Shown: in pieces, positions 30,163-40,465 of the stretch
Layout: each line of letters opens with the position of its first letter
Numbering within the stretch: position 1 is the stretch's first letter
From: Talinum fruticosum
Taxonomy: Eukaryota > Streptophyta > Magnoliopsida > Caryophyllales > Talinaceae
Assembly: GCA_021018815.1 (NCBI GenBank)
Contig: JAITYX010000088.1
Span: forward strand, 310,001 to 374,000
DNA length: 64,000 nt
Direction of reading: 5' to 3'
Translations under genes and position numbers: made by a program
Notes under the pieces: generated by a model
The model's database searches: none
Seen by the model: the letters and a program-made list of their open reading frames with translations, nothing else
What the model was told of the DNA's origin: nothing

Positions 30163-31643
30163 TGAAAGTTTTCTCTTGGAGAGTTTAAGTCACCCTAGAG
30201 AGGGGATGAATAGGGTGATGAGGAAATTTTAATAAACTTTAAAACATAAAGCTTGAAAATAATAAATAACTAAATCCGAGTCTAGATTTGACTCGGAAAA
30301 GTATACACTCAGTATTACGTGGAAACCCTCCTAGGTGCAGAAAACCACGGATAGTTCTAGTTCAAGCACCAAGTCAAATCCATTATTTTGAATCCATAAA
30401 ACACAACGGGCTGACTCAACCGTAATGGCTGCCTTAGACAATTCCTAACAATGTTTTTCTAGACTCATAAATTCCCTTACCTGATTTACTACTTCCTAAC
30501 CGAGGTAACCTTTACAGCTGGGGACAACCGAGCTGAGTTACCCTTATAGCTCAGCCAAGGAACCTTACTCGTAACGTAAGAAAAGTATTTGAATGATTAC
30601 AAGACTTTACAACTCGGAAAAGTATTAAGTACGAGACTTGGAGTTGTCGAAGAAGATTGAATAAGTAAAGCACCAAGAGATATGGTTTCAGTAATGGATT
30701 CAACAATCTTCAAGTCTTGTCAAGTGGTTGCTATTTATAGATGACCAAGCAGAGTGACCATTGTGTCTTGGTTCTAAACAAAAGTCTTTATCGGCCGTTG
30801 TAACGGCTCTTCCGAGTCCCTCGTAAAAGATCCGTTGGGATGTGAACGTTGTACAACGGCTCTTGGCTCATAAAGGTGCTCTAGTCAACTGGTGATGTCC
30901 GAAAGAAAGGTGGAAACCACCATTCAGCATAGCGTTGATGTTTTCCAGTTTTGGAAACAAACAAGCCTAACAAGGTGTCTCGATCCCTCTCCGTAAGTAG
31001 ATAAGCCTTGTCTGCTGGTGATTGACGAGCTTGAAGTCGGCTAGTTTTGTATTTTAAAAAGAGATAACGTCGGTTGGATAACCTAGAAAAGTAAACCACT
31101 TTGGTTCTCAATATGTAAAATACTTTGGTCCAAGATTAGGCACATATAATAATTTAATTATGAGAATTAAGTTCATAATTATCTTAGGCCTAAAAGAGTG
31201 GAATTTTCTCGAGTCTAATATTCAATATACTCAAATTCCATCGTAGTCAGTCCTAATAAAACTAAAGTTAAACAGAGTAAAATAATTAGAGTATAAAGAA
31301 TTGATTTGGACAAATAATTCTCAAACAAACAAAATGACTTAGAAAGAGGAATTAACATTGTAATTCACTTTGTATTAAAATGTAAAGTCAATGCTCGGAT
31401 AAAAGAGTTAAAGGAATTATTTGAACATGCGATAGATCCGATCTGCTATCCGACTAAATCGAAACACCAATGCGGAAGATATACAAGAATGTGTTTTCCG
31501 AGTCTGTTAGAAACGAATGAAAACTTATACAGAAATTTTGTAACACTCGAATGACTTGTAATAAAAACTTATGAAGGATGAGGTTTAGACTCGAGACATC
31601 ATGTAGTACTCAAAATGGTTTAAATTTAGAGTCTAAGTCTTCA
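30163..31643 (-). repeat. Copia C 3' LTR (1,481 bp)
   Basis: On the minus strand it runs TGAAGACTTAGAC to AACTTTCA, next to a purine-rich tract and the aORF region, so it is the 3' LTR. A TATA box reads CTATAAATAG at 30740-30731, with AACGG and CCGTT motifs upstream (30788-30870). It pairs with 38829-40303. Confidence 0.9.
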
Positions 31644-31665
31644 ATCTCCCTATTTTTTATGAAAG
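31644..31665 (-). other. Copia C polypurine tract (degraded)
   Basis: The minus strand reads AAAAAATAGGGAGA then T, directly before the LTR start TGAAGACTT. Copia D (47941-47952) and F (53630-53640) have AAAGGGGAGA in the same place. Confidence 0.65.
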
Positions 31666-32090
31666 GCATTCGACACTAAGATAGAAACTCGTTAGTGTAA
31701 AATATGCTTACTCGAGTAGAACATATCGAATAAGAAGTAGTGAGTTAAGTATTTCATACTCGAAATGGTATTGCGAGATATTGTCACTACTTATAACATT
31801 TATGCAAATAACACATTTAGCGAAAAATGAACAAATATATCGGAGCATAAAAGAAATAAAAGAGAAATCAAACTCATAAAGAGTTAACTCGAAATGATTT
31901 TTCTCGAAGAAAGAAAATTTATTCATATATACACGAAAAAAAGACAAAAATAGGGTAAGCTCCCCTAAACATAACAACATCAATTTTTCTATTTTTCTCC
32001 CCTTGCATTTCATCAAAAACAGAGAAGAAAACATAAAAAGATACAGTTGACGTTGGTCAAAGGAAAAAAAAAAACAGATCTAAGGAAAAG
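31666..32090 (-). other. Copia C 3' untranslated region
   Basis: AT-rich DNA between the extra gene and the purine tract. Matching regions lie at 47480-47940 in D and 53640-54060 in F. A minus frame at 31708-32034 shows no domain and is broken in the sister copies. Confidence 0.5.
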
Positions 32091-33722
32091 AAATTAAGAG
32101 GGGGTGCTAGTGGTGTTGAGGTAGAGGAACGAGCAAGACACCGGTGATAGTAGGCTTGTTATGACGTGGAAGACCGTGGCGGTGGTAGCACCAGGATGTC
32201 TTGCAATGGCTCGGTTCCGGTTGGCTAACCCACAACTATGTTAACCTCTGGCTCATCCTCCTAGAATACCGTGGAGGGAGATGCCTCTTCGTTTTGACCA
32301 CTTTAGACCGACCAATGTCCGCAGGGTCTTCCGACCTACTCGGACCGCTGTCTAAGCCGATCAGGTCCACTTCAAGGACTTCAACACCTTGTCCCTTTCG
32401 CTGAGTGGCTTCCTCCTTATTTTCTTGTTCCTCCTTCTCCTCTTCTTTTTCTTCCTCTTTCTATTCCTCTTTCTCCTCAGGCTAAGTCGCTTCACCGCAA
32501 CTTCTTCTTCTTCTTCCTCGACGAAGGGGCACTTAGCAGGGCTTGAGGACTCCTGAGAAGTTTCGAGCTTTCGGGTCTTGAGCAGACCTTAGATCTCTTT
32601 TCTTAGAGGAGCTAAAGTTGCTCTTATTGCTCCTTGATTAGGCCCTTCATCTTGAGGAGTAGATCCTGTGCTCCCGAATCTCAAACTAAGGCATCATCCG
32701 GTTTATGACTAGACTTTGAATGACATTTTTGATGGGACAGAGAGTACCCTAAAATTCTTCGTTCATCGAGGAGAGTTTTTCTATCAAGACCGTAGAAAAA
32801 GAAGCCGTTGTTGTAGAAGATGGTTCTCGAGGTGGATGCACCACTAGGTGGAGGAGGGAGAGATAGGGGAGTCCGAGTATGAGTCCGAGAAAGAGGTGAA
32901 GGGGGCTTTAATTTTGATCTATGGACCCGGACACAAGGCTTGATTTCCTAGTACCCGTATCCCGTAAGTTCCATCCCGCCTACTACAATGGCGGCCTCGG
33001 ACACACGTTTGGGTCCGACGGAGAGGAAGCTTAAACTATTTAAAGACAACGAGTTAGAAAGGCTCCGAAGGGAAGGGAGATGATTTCTTAGATTGAGTTG
33101 GCACAGTAGCCATTTACTCAAGGATGGCCGGGAAGAGGTCTACATCGTATCCCTCGAGGATATCAAACGAGCTTTGAGAATCTTAGAATTGGGATTCTCT
33201 TTGCTTGAAGTGATGAGACAAGAAGCTTTTTATTAGAAGAAAGCAAAGCGATCTGGCCTTAGTCTTCATTTGAGTCACTGAGAAATTTTTTCGTGATTGA
33301 GGGACCTCTTTAGCATATTTCTCAAAAACTCATCCGTAATCTCATTGAAAGGGATGGGATTGCAGTTCAAGAAGAGAGAGGAGACTTTGAAAATTCGATG
33401 AAGGAGGAAGAGGTTGATGTGAACAGCACGTGTCTCGGACTCGTGAGGTAATGACTCCCTCGTAGTAAGATAGGTTAGAGTAGAACTCTACTATGAGTTC
33501 TAGGTAGATGAACTCATTGAACCACAGAAAGTTGTAGACTCCAGTGGTTTTGATGTGAGGCAACCATGAAAACAATGTGGTTAGGAAGAACTTGTCATCC
33601 AACGTAAGGTCTTGGGTAACGAACACTTTCGAGGGGTTAAAGGCACCCTCTTGTGTTTGTTTGGTGTGGGGATTCTTCATCGTAGACCCTAGAAAATCTT
33701 GGGTTGAACCTCTTTTAGGCAT
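32091..33722 (-). pseudogene. Extra gene (aORF) of copia C, downstream of pol
   Basis: Reading frame outside gag-pol, starting ATG at 33722 with MPKRGSTQDFLG. It has VTQDLTLDDKFF, LPHIKTTGVYNFL and FNEFIYLELIVEFYSNLS at about 33640-33480, then YYEGVITSRVRD. Frame breaks follow, and the C-terminal part (33300-32100) is rich in Lys, Glu and Ser. D (45838) and F (about 55700) carry the same gene in the same position. The pattern FY-NL followed by EGVITSRVR resembles the family called putative plant transposon protein in plant genomes; SIRE elements are known for an env-like frame here. I see no clear signal peptide or membrane segment. Its function is unknown. Confidence 0.7.
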
Positions 33723-33729
33723 GGCTGAA

Positions 33730-33736
<7 letters not shown>

Positions 33737-33761
<25 letters not shown>

Positions 33762-33790
33762 TAACCTCGAAACAGAGAGAGAGAGACAAT
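33737..33790 (-). repeat. GA/CT microsatellite in the aORF leader
   Basis: A run of about 13 GA repeats followed by a second short GAGAGAGAGAGA run. On the minus strand it is the CT-rich leader between the internal TATA box and the aORF start. D (45776-45830) and F (55920-55935) have weaker CT-rich tracts at the same place. Confidence 0.85.
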
Positions 33791-33885
33791 GAAAGAGTGA
33801 GTACTGAGAGCTTTGAGAGGGAGAGCAGGTATGCGAGAGAGTAAGTGAGCCGAGAGTAAAGTAGTGAAATGAAGGTAAAGGGATG

Positions 33886-34030
33886 CTATTTATAGCAGAA
33901 AGGAATGTCCTTCAATATTTAGTCCGACTTGAACTTCAAACGGATATCTCGGACAGTGTGATGTTTCTGCTCTCCAACGGTTACAATTCCTGTGACTTTC
34001 TCCCAACGGCTAGTTCTTTGATCGATGTGC
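33886..34030 (-). promoter_or_regulatory. Promoter-like cassette upstream of the copia C aORF
   Basis: On the minus strand, in order: CTAGCCGTTGGGAGA, 29 bp later AACCGTTGGAGAG, about 80 bp later CTATAAATAG (33895-33886), then a CT-rich leader and the ATG at 33722. D and F have the same elements at the same spacing. A separate promoter for the aORF is inferred from this conservation. Confidence 0.55.
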
Positions 34031-34253
34031 GCGGTATAGAGAGAGAAAGCAAAATTTTAAAAGAAATTTATGAAATTCTCCACTAATCCGGAGATGATTT
34101 CGAAGTTTGATGTCCTATTAGCTCAAAAGCCGAGTCCGACACGGTATGATTTCCGAGTGACTCGTAAAACTCTACGAGGTTGTTATTAAGGCAAAGAAGG
34201 AAAACATATAACACACAATCATGCAAGACAATTTCACTTAGAAAATTACATAA
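34031..34253 (-). other. Spacer between the copia C pol stop and the aORF cassette
   Basis: Non-coding. It follows the pol stop and includes the copy of the segment seen at 1-127 in A. Nothing else is recognised. Confidence 0.5.
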
Positions 34254-34488
34254 TCATGCATTAATCATTCCAAGCTCATTCCTAATAAAATAAAGCTAAT
34301 CCTCACTAAGTGGCTTAGTCAAAATATCAGCTAACCGAAATTTTGTGGGAATGAATTCTAGTTCAATATCACCTTTCTCGAATGGTCTCTCGAAAATGAT
34401 ACCTGACCTTAATATGCTTTGTCTTTGAGTGCTGAACTGGATTCTTAGTGATGTTGATTACACTGTGATTATCTAATGATACCCGACC
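34254..34488 (-). pseudogene. Copia C RNase H, internally deleted
   Basis: Pol ends LGMINA with a TGA stop at 34254-34256. About 240 bp present in A (roughly 350-600), including the YSDADY catalytic block, is missing near 34475. At the join lies AATGATACCCGACCTTA, almost a copy of 34397-34413, which looks like filler DNA from an end-joining repair. Confidence 0.7.
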
Positions 34489-35480
34489 TTAGTCTCTTCG
34501 GAACCATAGACCAAGATTTTGAGTCCCTGTAAGATATCTAAACATTCTCTTCATCGTAGTGAGATGTGATTCTTTTGGATTAGCTTGAAATCTTCCAGAT
34601 TGACATACACTAAACATAATGTCCGGCCTACTTGATGTGAGATATAGAAGAGAACCAGTCATACTTGTATAGAGTTTCCGATCGATTACTTTACTTTCTC
34701 GTCCGAGTCTAGTTTCATGTTGCTCGCTCATGAGTGTTGCTGCATGTTTTGCATCTTGAAGCTTGTACTTCTTCGGTAATTCATTGGTATACTTTAATTG
34801 ATGGACATAAATCCTATCTTTGTCTTGTCCGATTTGTAGACCAAGAAAGAAATTGAGCTCTCCCATCACACTCGTTTAGAATTCCAGTCTTATCAACTTA
34901 GAAAATTCTTGACAGAGATTTCCTTTAGTAGCTCCAAAAATATATCATCAACATAAATCCAAGCAATAAGGAAATCTCTCGCCTTGGTTTTTATGAAAAG
35001 AGTTTTGTCAATCTAACCCCTTTTGGAATCATTCTCAACCAAGAAACTACTCGGTCTTTCATACCAAGCTTTGGGAGCTTCTTTAAGACCATAGAGAGCC
35101 TTTTGCAATTTGAAAACATGGTTTGGAAATTCTGAGTTTTCAAATCCAGGGGTTGCTCAACATAGACTTCTTCTTAAATAAAACCATTCAGAAAAGCACA
35201 TTTTACATCCATTTGATATAATTTGATATTCATGCTTGATGCAAATGGCAGGAGGATTCTAATTGCTTCAGTCCTAGCAACCGGTGCAAAGGTTTCCCCA
35301 TAATCAATCCCTTCTTCTTGATTGTAACCTTGAGCCACAAGTCTAGCGTTATTTCGACTACCAACCCATCCTCATCTAGTTTGTTCTTGAATACCCATTT
35401 GGTTCCTACAACCGGGTGGTCAAAAGGTCATTTGGTCGAAGTCCACACTTGGTTTCTCTAAAATTGATTAAGTTTCTCTC
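34489..35480 (-). pseudogene. Copia C reverse transcriptase (decayed)
   Basis: RVT_2 domain. The C-terminal connection is well kept in one frame at 34869-34489, with MMGELNFFLGLQIGQD, KYTNELPKKYKLQDAK and LYLTSSRPDIMFSVCQ. The catalytic block near 34940-34960 still spells IYVDDI-type sequence (WIYVDDIFL). [13 protein letters not shown] sequence lies near 35280-35310. Frameshifts near 34880, 35060 and 35180 break it. Confidence 0.8.
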
Positions 35481-36960
35481 ACATTGCCTCTATCCATTCA
35501 GGTTAATTTAGGGCCTTTAGTGCATTTCCGTGTTCGATTAATGATATGAATGCCGTAAATGCACATAGGTTTTTCAAAGAAGAGCGATTTCTTACCCCAC
35601 TATTGATCTCGGACAAAATGTTCTCCAGTGGGTGGCTCAAAGCATATTTGAATGCTCTACCTATTCATTGGTTCACCAGGTTTGTTGGTTATACTACCCG
35701 ATCTTCGATAGTCCGAGCTTGCTCGGGTTTGCTCATTTGCTTGACCTTCACCATTCCGAGCTGACTCTTGAGCTAGTTCGATCTGAGTCATGATGTTCTC
35801 GGCTACCTCATTCAGAGTTGCCTCATTCTGAGTTGCTTTCTTTTATTATATCTAAGCTCAGCTTCAGCAAGATCATCTTCATCTCGACCGAGTTTCGGAT
35901 CCGAGAAGGTTGACTCAATTGTTTTTCCCCGATTAATCTCATCAAACACAACGTGGATGCTTTCTTCCTCTTTGTTCGTTCTTTTATTATAAATGCAATA
36001 AGCTCTACTATGAGATGAGTAACCTAGAAAGACACCTTCATCCGACCGAGCATCAAACTTGGTCGAGTGATCCTTACCATTACCGTGAACGAAGTATGAA
36101 ATGTTAGGCTTCTTGACCTTGTAGAGCTCGTATGGAGTTTTCTTTAAGATGGGTCCGATGAGGCATCCGTTTAGTGTGTAGTTTATCGTGCTCGATCGCT
36201 CTCAACCCGTAAATAGTAAGGTAGATCATGTATAATAATCATTGTTCTTCCTATTTCTTCAACAGCTTCTATTCTTTCTCTCCACTACCTCATTCTCGTT
36301 GAGGGGTTCTGGTGCCGAGAAGTTGTAAGCGATATCATTCTTGTCATAGAACTCTGCAAATTATGAGTAATCGAACTCCCTTCCACGGTCGGCTCGAATT
36401 CTTCCGATCCGAGTATGTGATTCCACTTGAATTTTTGTCCACAGACTTACTAAACTCTTTGAAAGCTTCATTTTTGTTCTTGAGAAAACAAACCAAGGTA
36501 AATCGTGAGTAGTCATCAACAATCACAAGTACATATCATTTACCTCCAAGACTCTTTACAGAGATTTCACCACATAAATCCATATGCTCTAAGACTCTTT
36601 ACAGAGATTTCACCACATAAATCCATATGCAACAGCTCAAGCACCTTAGATGTGGAAACAGATTTTGAGAGGTTTGAAAGATGATATGACATGTTTCCCT
36701 TTTGTGCATGCCTCACAAATTTTATCTTTCTTCAATGCACAATTAGGTTGACCCCTAACTAAATCATGAGATGCAAGCTTTTTTATAGTATGCATGCTAA
36801 CATGACTTAATATGCGATGCAATGTCCAAGAATCATCATGCAATGATGCTTTTAAACAAGATACATTCTGACTTGGATAAGAAAGAGGAATAGTATATGT
36901 ATTACCCGACCTCTTACCCGACAGACTTAGTCTCTTTGGTAGTTGCATCATAAATATAAC
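35481..36960 (-). pseudogene. Copia C integrase and GAG-pre-integrase (decayed)
   Basis: The pre-integrase segment at 36951-36680 is well kept, with WTLHRILSHVSMHTIKKLAS and KICEACTKGK (His and Cys zinc ligands). Core: VDDYSRFTLVCFLKNKNEAF near 36440-36520; RADRGREFDYS near 36370-36395 keeps the second Asp. A 43-bp tandem duplication (36548-36633) between HMDL-type sequence and the VDDYSR block shifts the frame. The C-terminal VEESIHVVFDE region lies near 35935-35960. Confidence 0.8.
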
Positions 36961-37230
36961 ATTTGGTATGAGTGAATCTTACCTCTTGACGTTTGTCACA
37001 CAAGTGAGAGATGCTAGTTAGATTGTACTTTAATCCCTCGACAAGATAGACAGTAGTCGACCAGGTTATCTCCTTTCCCAATCTTTCCAATTCCAACTAT
37101 CTTACCCTTACTATCGTCTCCAAAAGTGACTTTGCCTCCTTTGAAATTCTCTAACTCGTAAAAGAGTCTTGAATCTCCCGACATGTGGCGTGAGCATCCA
37201 CTATCTAAAGTACCAATGACCTTTCGTCCT
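36961..37230 (-). pseudogene. Copia C protease
   Basis: The best-kept protease active site in the window: near 37155-37205 the minus strand reads DSGCSRHMSGDSRLFYELE, with the catalytic Asp-Ser-Gly. GDDSKGKIVGIGKIGKG follows near 37080-37120. Frame breaks separate it from gag. In copia F the same site reads DIG; A and B are frameshifted there. Confidence 0.75.
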
Positions 37231-38814
37231 TTTCCGAGTTACCTACAAGTCGAAACATAGTAACCCTTCTCACTTCCTCTAACAAACCCAATAACTCCCT
37301 TTACTCGTGGTCCTTTTATGAGGAAAAAGACTCTTGGGAACCTATATTTGAATTACTTTGGGTTTGGTCTTATTCTGACTCTTCCTTTTAGAAAACCGAG
37401 TCTCACGTCTTTTCCTTTTGAAAATCTTTTCTTTTATAAACAGTGGAGAAGGTTTTCTCCTTTAAACTGGTCACGGCTTAGTTCTCCTTTGATTCTTATG
37501 AATAGGACCATGCTCAGCCTTCCCGATAACTTCAAAGGTCTGCAATCCTTTTTGAAAATATTTTAGTAGGAACTAGATTCCTCCTCTTTATTAAAACCAA
37601 GTCCTTCTTTCTTGAATGGGACACATTGAGAGCCTAAAAGCATGTCAAGGTTTTTTGACCTTGAGTAAACTTCAAAACAAGCTCATGAGACTCATTGAGC
37701 TTTCTTTTCAGATGCTTGTTTTCTCTTTTGTGTAACTCGGACTCAGTCTAATTAGTTTGAGTACTAGTCTTGAGTTATTTCAAAGTTAGTTTCAGCTTTT
37801 CCAATTCATTTTTCAAACAATTGCTCTCGAAGTAAGAGACTCAAGTGGTTCCTTGCATTGAGAAGAATTAAAATTAGACTTTTCTTGTAAAGTATAATTA
37901 TATTTAGCCAAATCAACTTTAGAGAACTTAATAAAGTATTTAATTACCTCATGAGGATTTGTCTCCTCGGTGTCCGAGTTGTCAAGGTCTAATTCGATTC
38001 AGCTTCTAAGTCTCGTTAGTGCCATTAGACACTTTGAGTCATCGAATCTTCATCTTCCTCATATGAGTCTTCATCGCTCCATGTGGCCATCATAGCCTTC
38101 TTCTTCTTGCTGTCCTTCTTTCTCTTTGGACAGTCTTTGACTATGTGATCTTTGCTGCCACATTCAAAACAGACCGAGTTCTTAGTTAAAGATAACTTTG
38201 AAGGGGAAGAGTATTTACCTTTTCTTTCCTTCTTATCCTTCTTGCAGAACTCTTCCTTTAGCCTCTTCTCCCATTTCTTGTGCTTCATCATTCTCTTGAA
38301 GCCTCGGGCATTGAGGGCCATAGGATCTTATTCTGAGTATGAGGAACTCGGACTTTCCCCTTTGCTTTCCGAGGCTTTCAACGTAATGTTCTTTTTGGTG
38401 TTGACCTCGACATCCTCTTCTTCCAAGTGAATTTCATGGGTAAGCAACTTCCCAATAAGTTCGTCTAGCTTTAGTTAAGACAGGTTCTAAGCCGATAGCA
38501 CACATAAGAATGTTCATAGTTTTGAAGTTCTTTCCGAACTTCTCTAACTCTTCATTGGTGTACTCGAACTTTTCCTTAGGCACGGATCTTGTACCTTCTG
38601 TCCTCATTAGAATGTAGTTGCCTTCTCGGATGATGTTCCAAACATCTTCATCGTTGTCCAGAGAAAGCATTCCATTAGCTTCTTCGAGTGCACGAAGTTT
38701 GATCCTTTGAACTTTGGTGGTCTTGTGGAAGATCTTCCTTCGTCGAACTCGCCGATGCTCCGAGCCATCCGATCTTTAGACCTTTGGACTATTAGATTCT
38801 TCTTTGAAAGGCTA
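37231..38814 (-). pseudogene. Copia C gag (UBN2-like, zinc knuckle, coiled coil)
   Basis: The UBN2-like part begins near 38690 with LSLDNDEDVWNIIREGNY and continues to NILMCAIG. An intact zinc knuckle CFECGSKDHIVKDCPKRKK lies near 38130-38175 with ATWSDEDSYEEDEDS following. The coiled-coil and basic parts (37800-37231) are more decayed than in A and B. About 170 bp of the UBN2 region present in B is missing near 38475, removing the EEYNRV to VNTYEG segment. Confidence 0.8.
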
Positions 38815-38826
38815 GGCTCGATACCA
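38815..38826 (-). other. Copia C primer-binding site
   Basis: The minus strand reads TGGTATCGAGCC, two bases after the LTR end ACCTTCA. The initiator-Met site is TGGTATCAGAGCC; CAGAG has become CGAG, another of the CG-linked length differences in this window. Confidence 0.85.
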
Positions 38827-38828
38827 AT

Positions 38829-40303
38829 TGAAGGTTTGCTCTTGGAGAGTCTAAGTCACCTTAGAGGGATGAATAGGTGATGAGGAAATTTTAACGAACT
38901 TTGAAACTTTAAGCTTGAAAACAATAAACAATTGAATCCGAGTCTAGATTTGACTGAGAAAAGTATACACTCAACATTACTTGGAAACCCTCCCGGGGCG
39001 AGAAAACCACGGACAGTGCTAGTTCAAGCACCAAGTCAAATCCATTATTTTGAATCCACAAAATACAACAGATCGATTCAACTAGAATGGCTCCCTTAGA
39101 CAATTCCTAACAATGCTTTCTTAGAGTCGAAGCTCTCTTATTTGATGTAGTACTTCCTAACGAAGGTAACCGATTACAGCTAGGGACAAGTAAGCTGAGT
39201 TAACCTTTACAGCTCAGCCAAAGGACCTTACTCGTAAAGGTAGAAAAGTATGTGATTGATTACAAGACTTTACAACTCGGAAAAGTATTAGGTACGGACT
39301 TGGAGTTGTAAGAAGAAGATTGAATGAGTCAAGCACTAAGAGACATAGGTTTAGTAACGGATTCAGCAATCTTCAAGTCTTATAAAGTGGCTTCTATTTG
39401 TAGATGACCAAGCAGAGTGACCGTTATGTCTTGGTTCCGAACGAAATCTTTAATGGCCGTTGTAACGGCTTTTCCGAGTCCCTTAGAAAAGATCCATTGG
39501 GATGTGAACGTTGTGCAACGACTCTTTGCTCCTAAAGGTGCTCTAGTAAACCGGCGATGTATGAAAAGTAAGGTGGAAACCACCGTTGACCTTAGCGTTG
39601 AAGTTTTCCAGCTTTGGAAATAGACAACTTGACAAAGTGTGTGAGCCCTGTTCGGAACTAGATAAGCCTTGTGTGATGGTGATTGATAACTTGAAGCCGG
39701 CGACTTTGGTATTTTAAAAATGAGATAACCTAGGTTGGATAACCTACAAAAGTAAGCAACTTTGGTTCTCAAAGTATAAAATACTTTTGTCCAAGATTAA
39801 GCACGAGATAATAATTTAATTAAGACAATTAAGTGCATAATTATCTTGGGCCTAGAATAATATAATTTCTTGAGTCTAATATTCAATATACTCAAACTCC
39901 ATCGAGTCAGCCCTAAGAAAGATAAAGTTAAAGAGAGTCAAATAATTAGAGTATAAGGACTTGATCCGGACAAATAATTCTCAAAAAACAAAATGACTTA
40001 GAAAGAGGAATTAACACTATAATTCAGTTTGCTTTAAAATGTAAAGTCGAACTCGGATAAAAAGAGTTAAAGGAATTATTTGAACATGTGATAGATCCGA
40101 GTGTTGTCCGAGTGAATCGAAACACCAATGCAGAAGATATATAAGAATGTGTTTTCTAAGTCAGTCAGAAACGAATGAAAACCGATGTAGGAGTTTCTAT
40201 AACACTCGGAATGACTTTTAATGAAAACTTAGGAGGGATGAGGTTTATACCTGAGTCTTCATGTTGTACTTAGAATGGTTTACATTTAGAGTTTGAATCT
40301 TTA
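38829..40303 (-). repeat. Copia C 5' LTR (1,475 bp)
   Basis: On the minus strand it starts TAAAGATTC (the family TGAAGACTT with a terminal change) at 40303 and ends AAACCTTCA at 38829. TATA-like CTACAAATAG at 39402-39393 carries one substitution; AACGG motifs lie just upstream. TACCC follows at 40304-40308 as target duplication. Confidence 0.9.
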
Positions 40304-40465
40304 TACCCGACATGTCTTTCTAGGACCATGCAAACATATTGATGAACTCTATGAGGAGTGAAGTGAATTGCTTCGCTTTCTGCATCCAAAGTTTTTCAAA
40401 TCTTAACCTCTTAGGGTTGATGAGCTGACCTCAAATTGATTGTTATTATTTCCTCTATTATTGGT
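40304..40465 (-). pseudogene. Element G fragment between two copia insertions
   Basis: A 162-bp island of Tat coding sequence. The minus strand reads LLIEFINMFAWS, a stop, then KDMSG, the segment just before RT in Tat elements. It continues as IDL at 30162 once copia C is removed, and upstream at 42011 once the solo LTR is removed. Confidence 0.8.

Larger units (their letters stand above)
30163..40303 (-). mobile_element. Copia element C, complete with both LTRs and extra gene
   Basis: The only two-LTR copy in the window: 3' LTR 30163-31643, purine tract, extra gene (aORF), promoter-like cassette, pol, gag, primer site and 5' LTR 38829-40303, all on the minus strand. It sits inside Tat element G with a near-matching 5-bp duplication (TACCG/TACCC). 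Its two LTRs share features absent from the other copies but differ at roughly one base in ten by eye, so the insertion is old. Gag and pol are frame-broken and part of RNase H is deleted. Confidence 0.9.

Noticed and set aside
33737..33790. GA repeat as a GAGA-type regulatory element
   Set aside because: It is a simple microsatellite in the CT-rich leader; length is not kept in D and F, so it is recorded only as a repeat.
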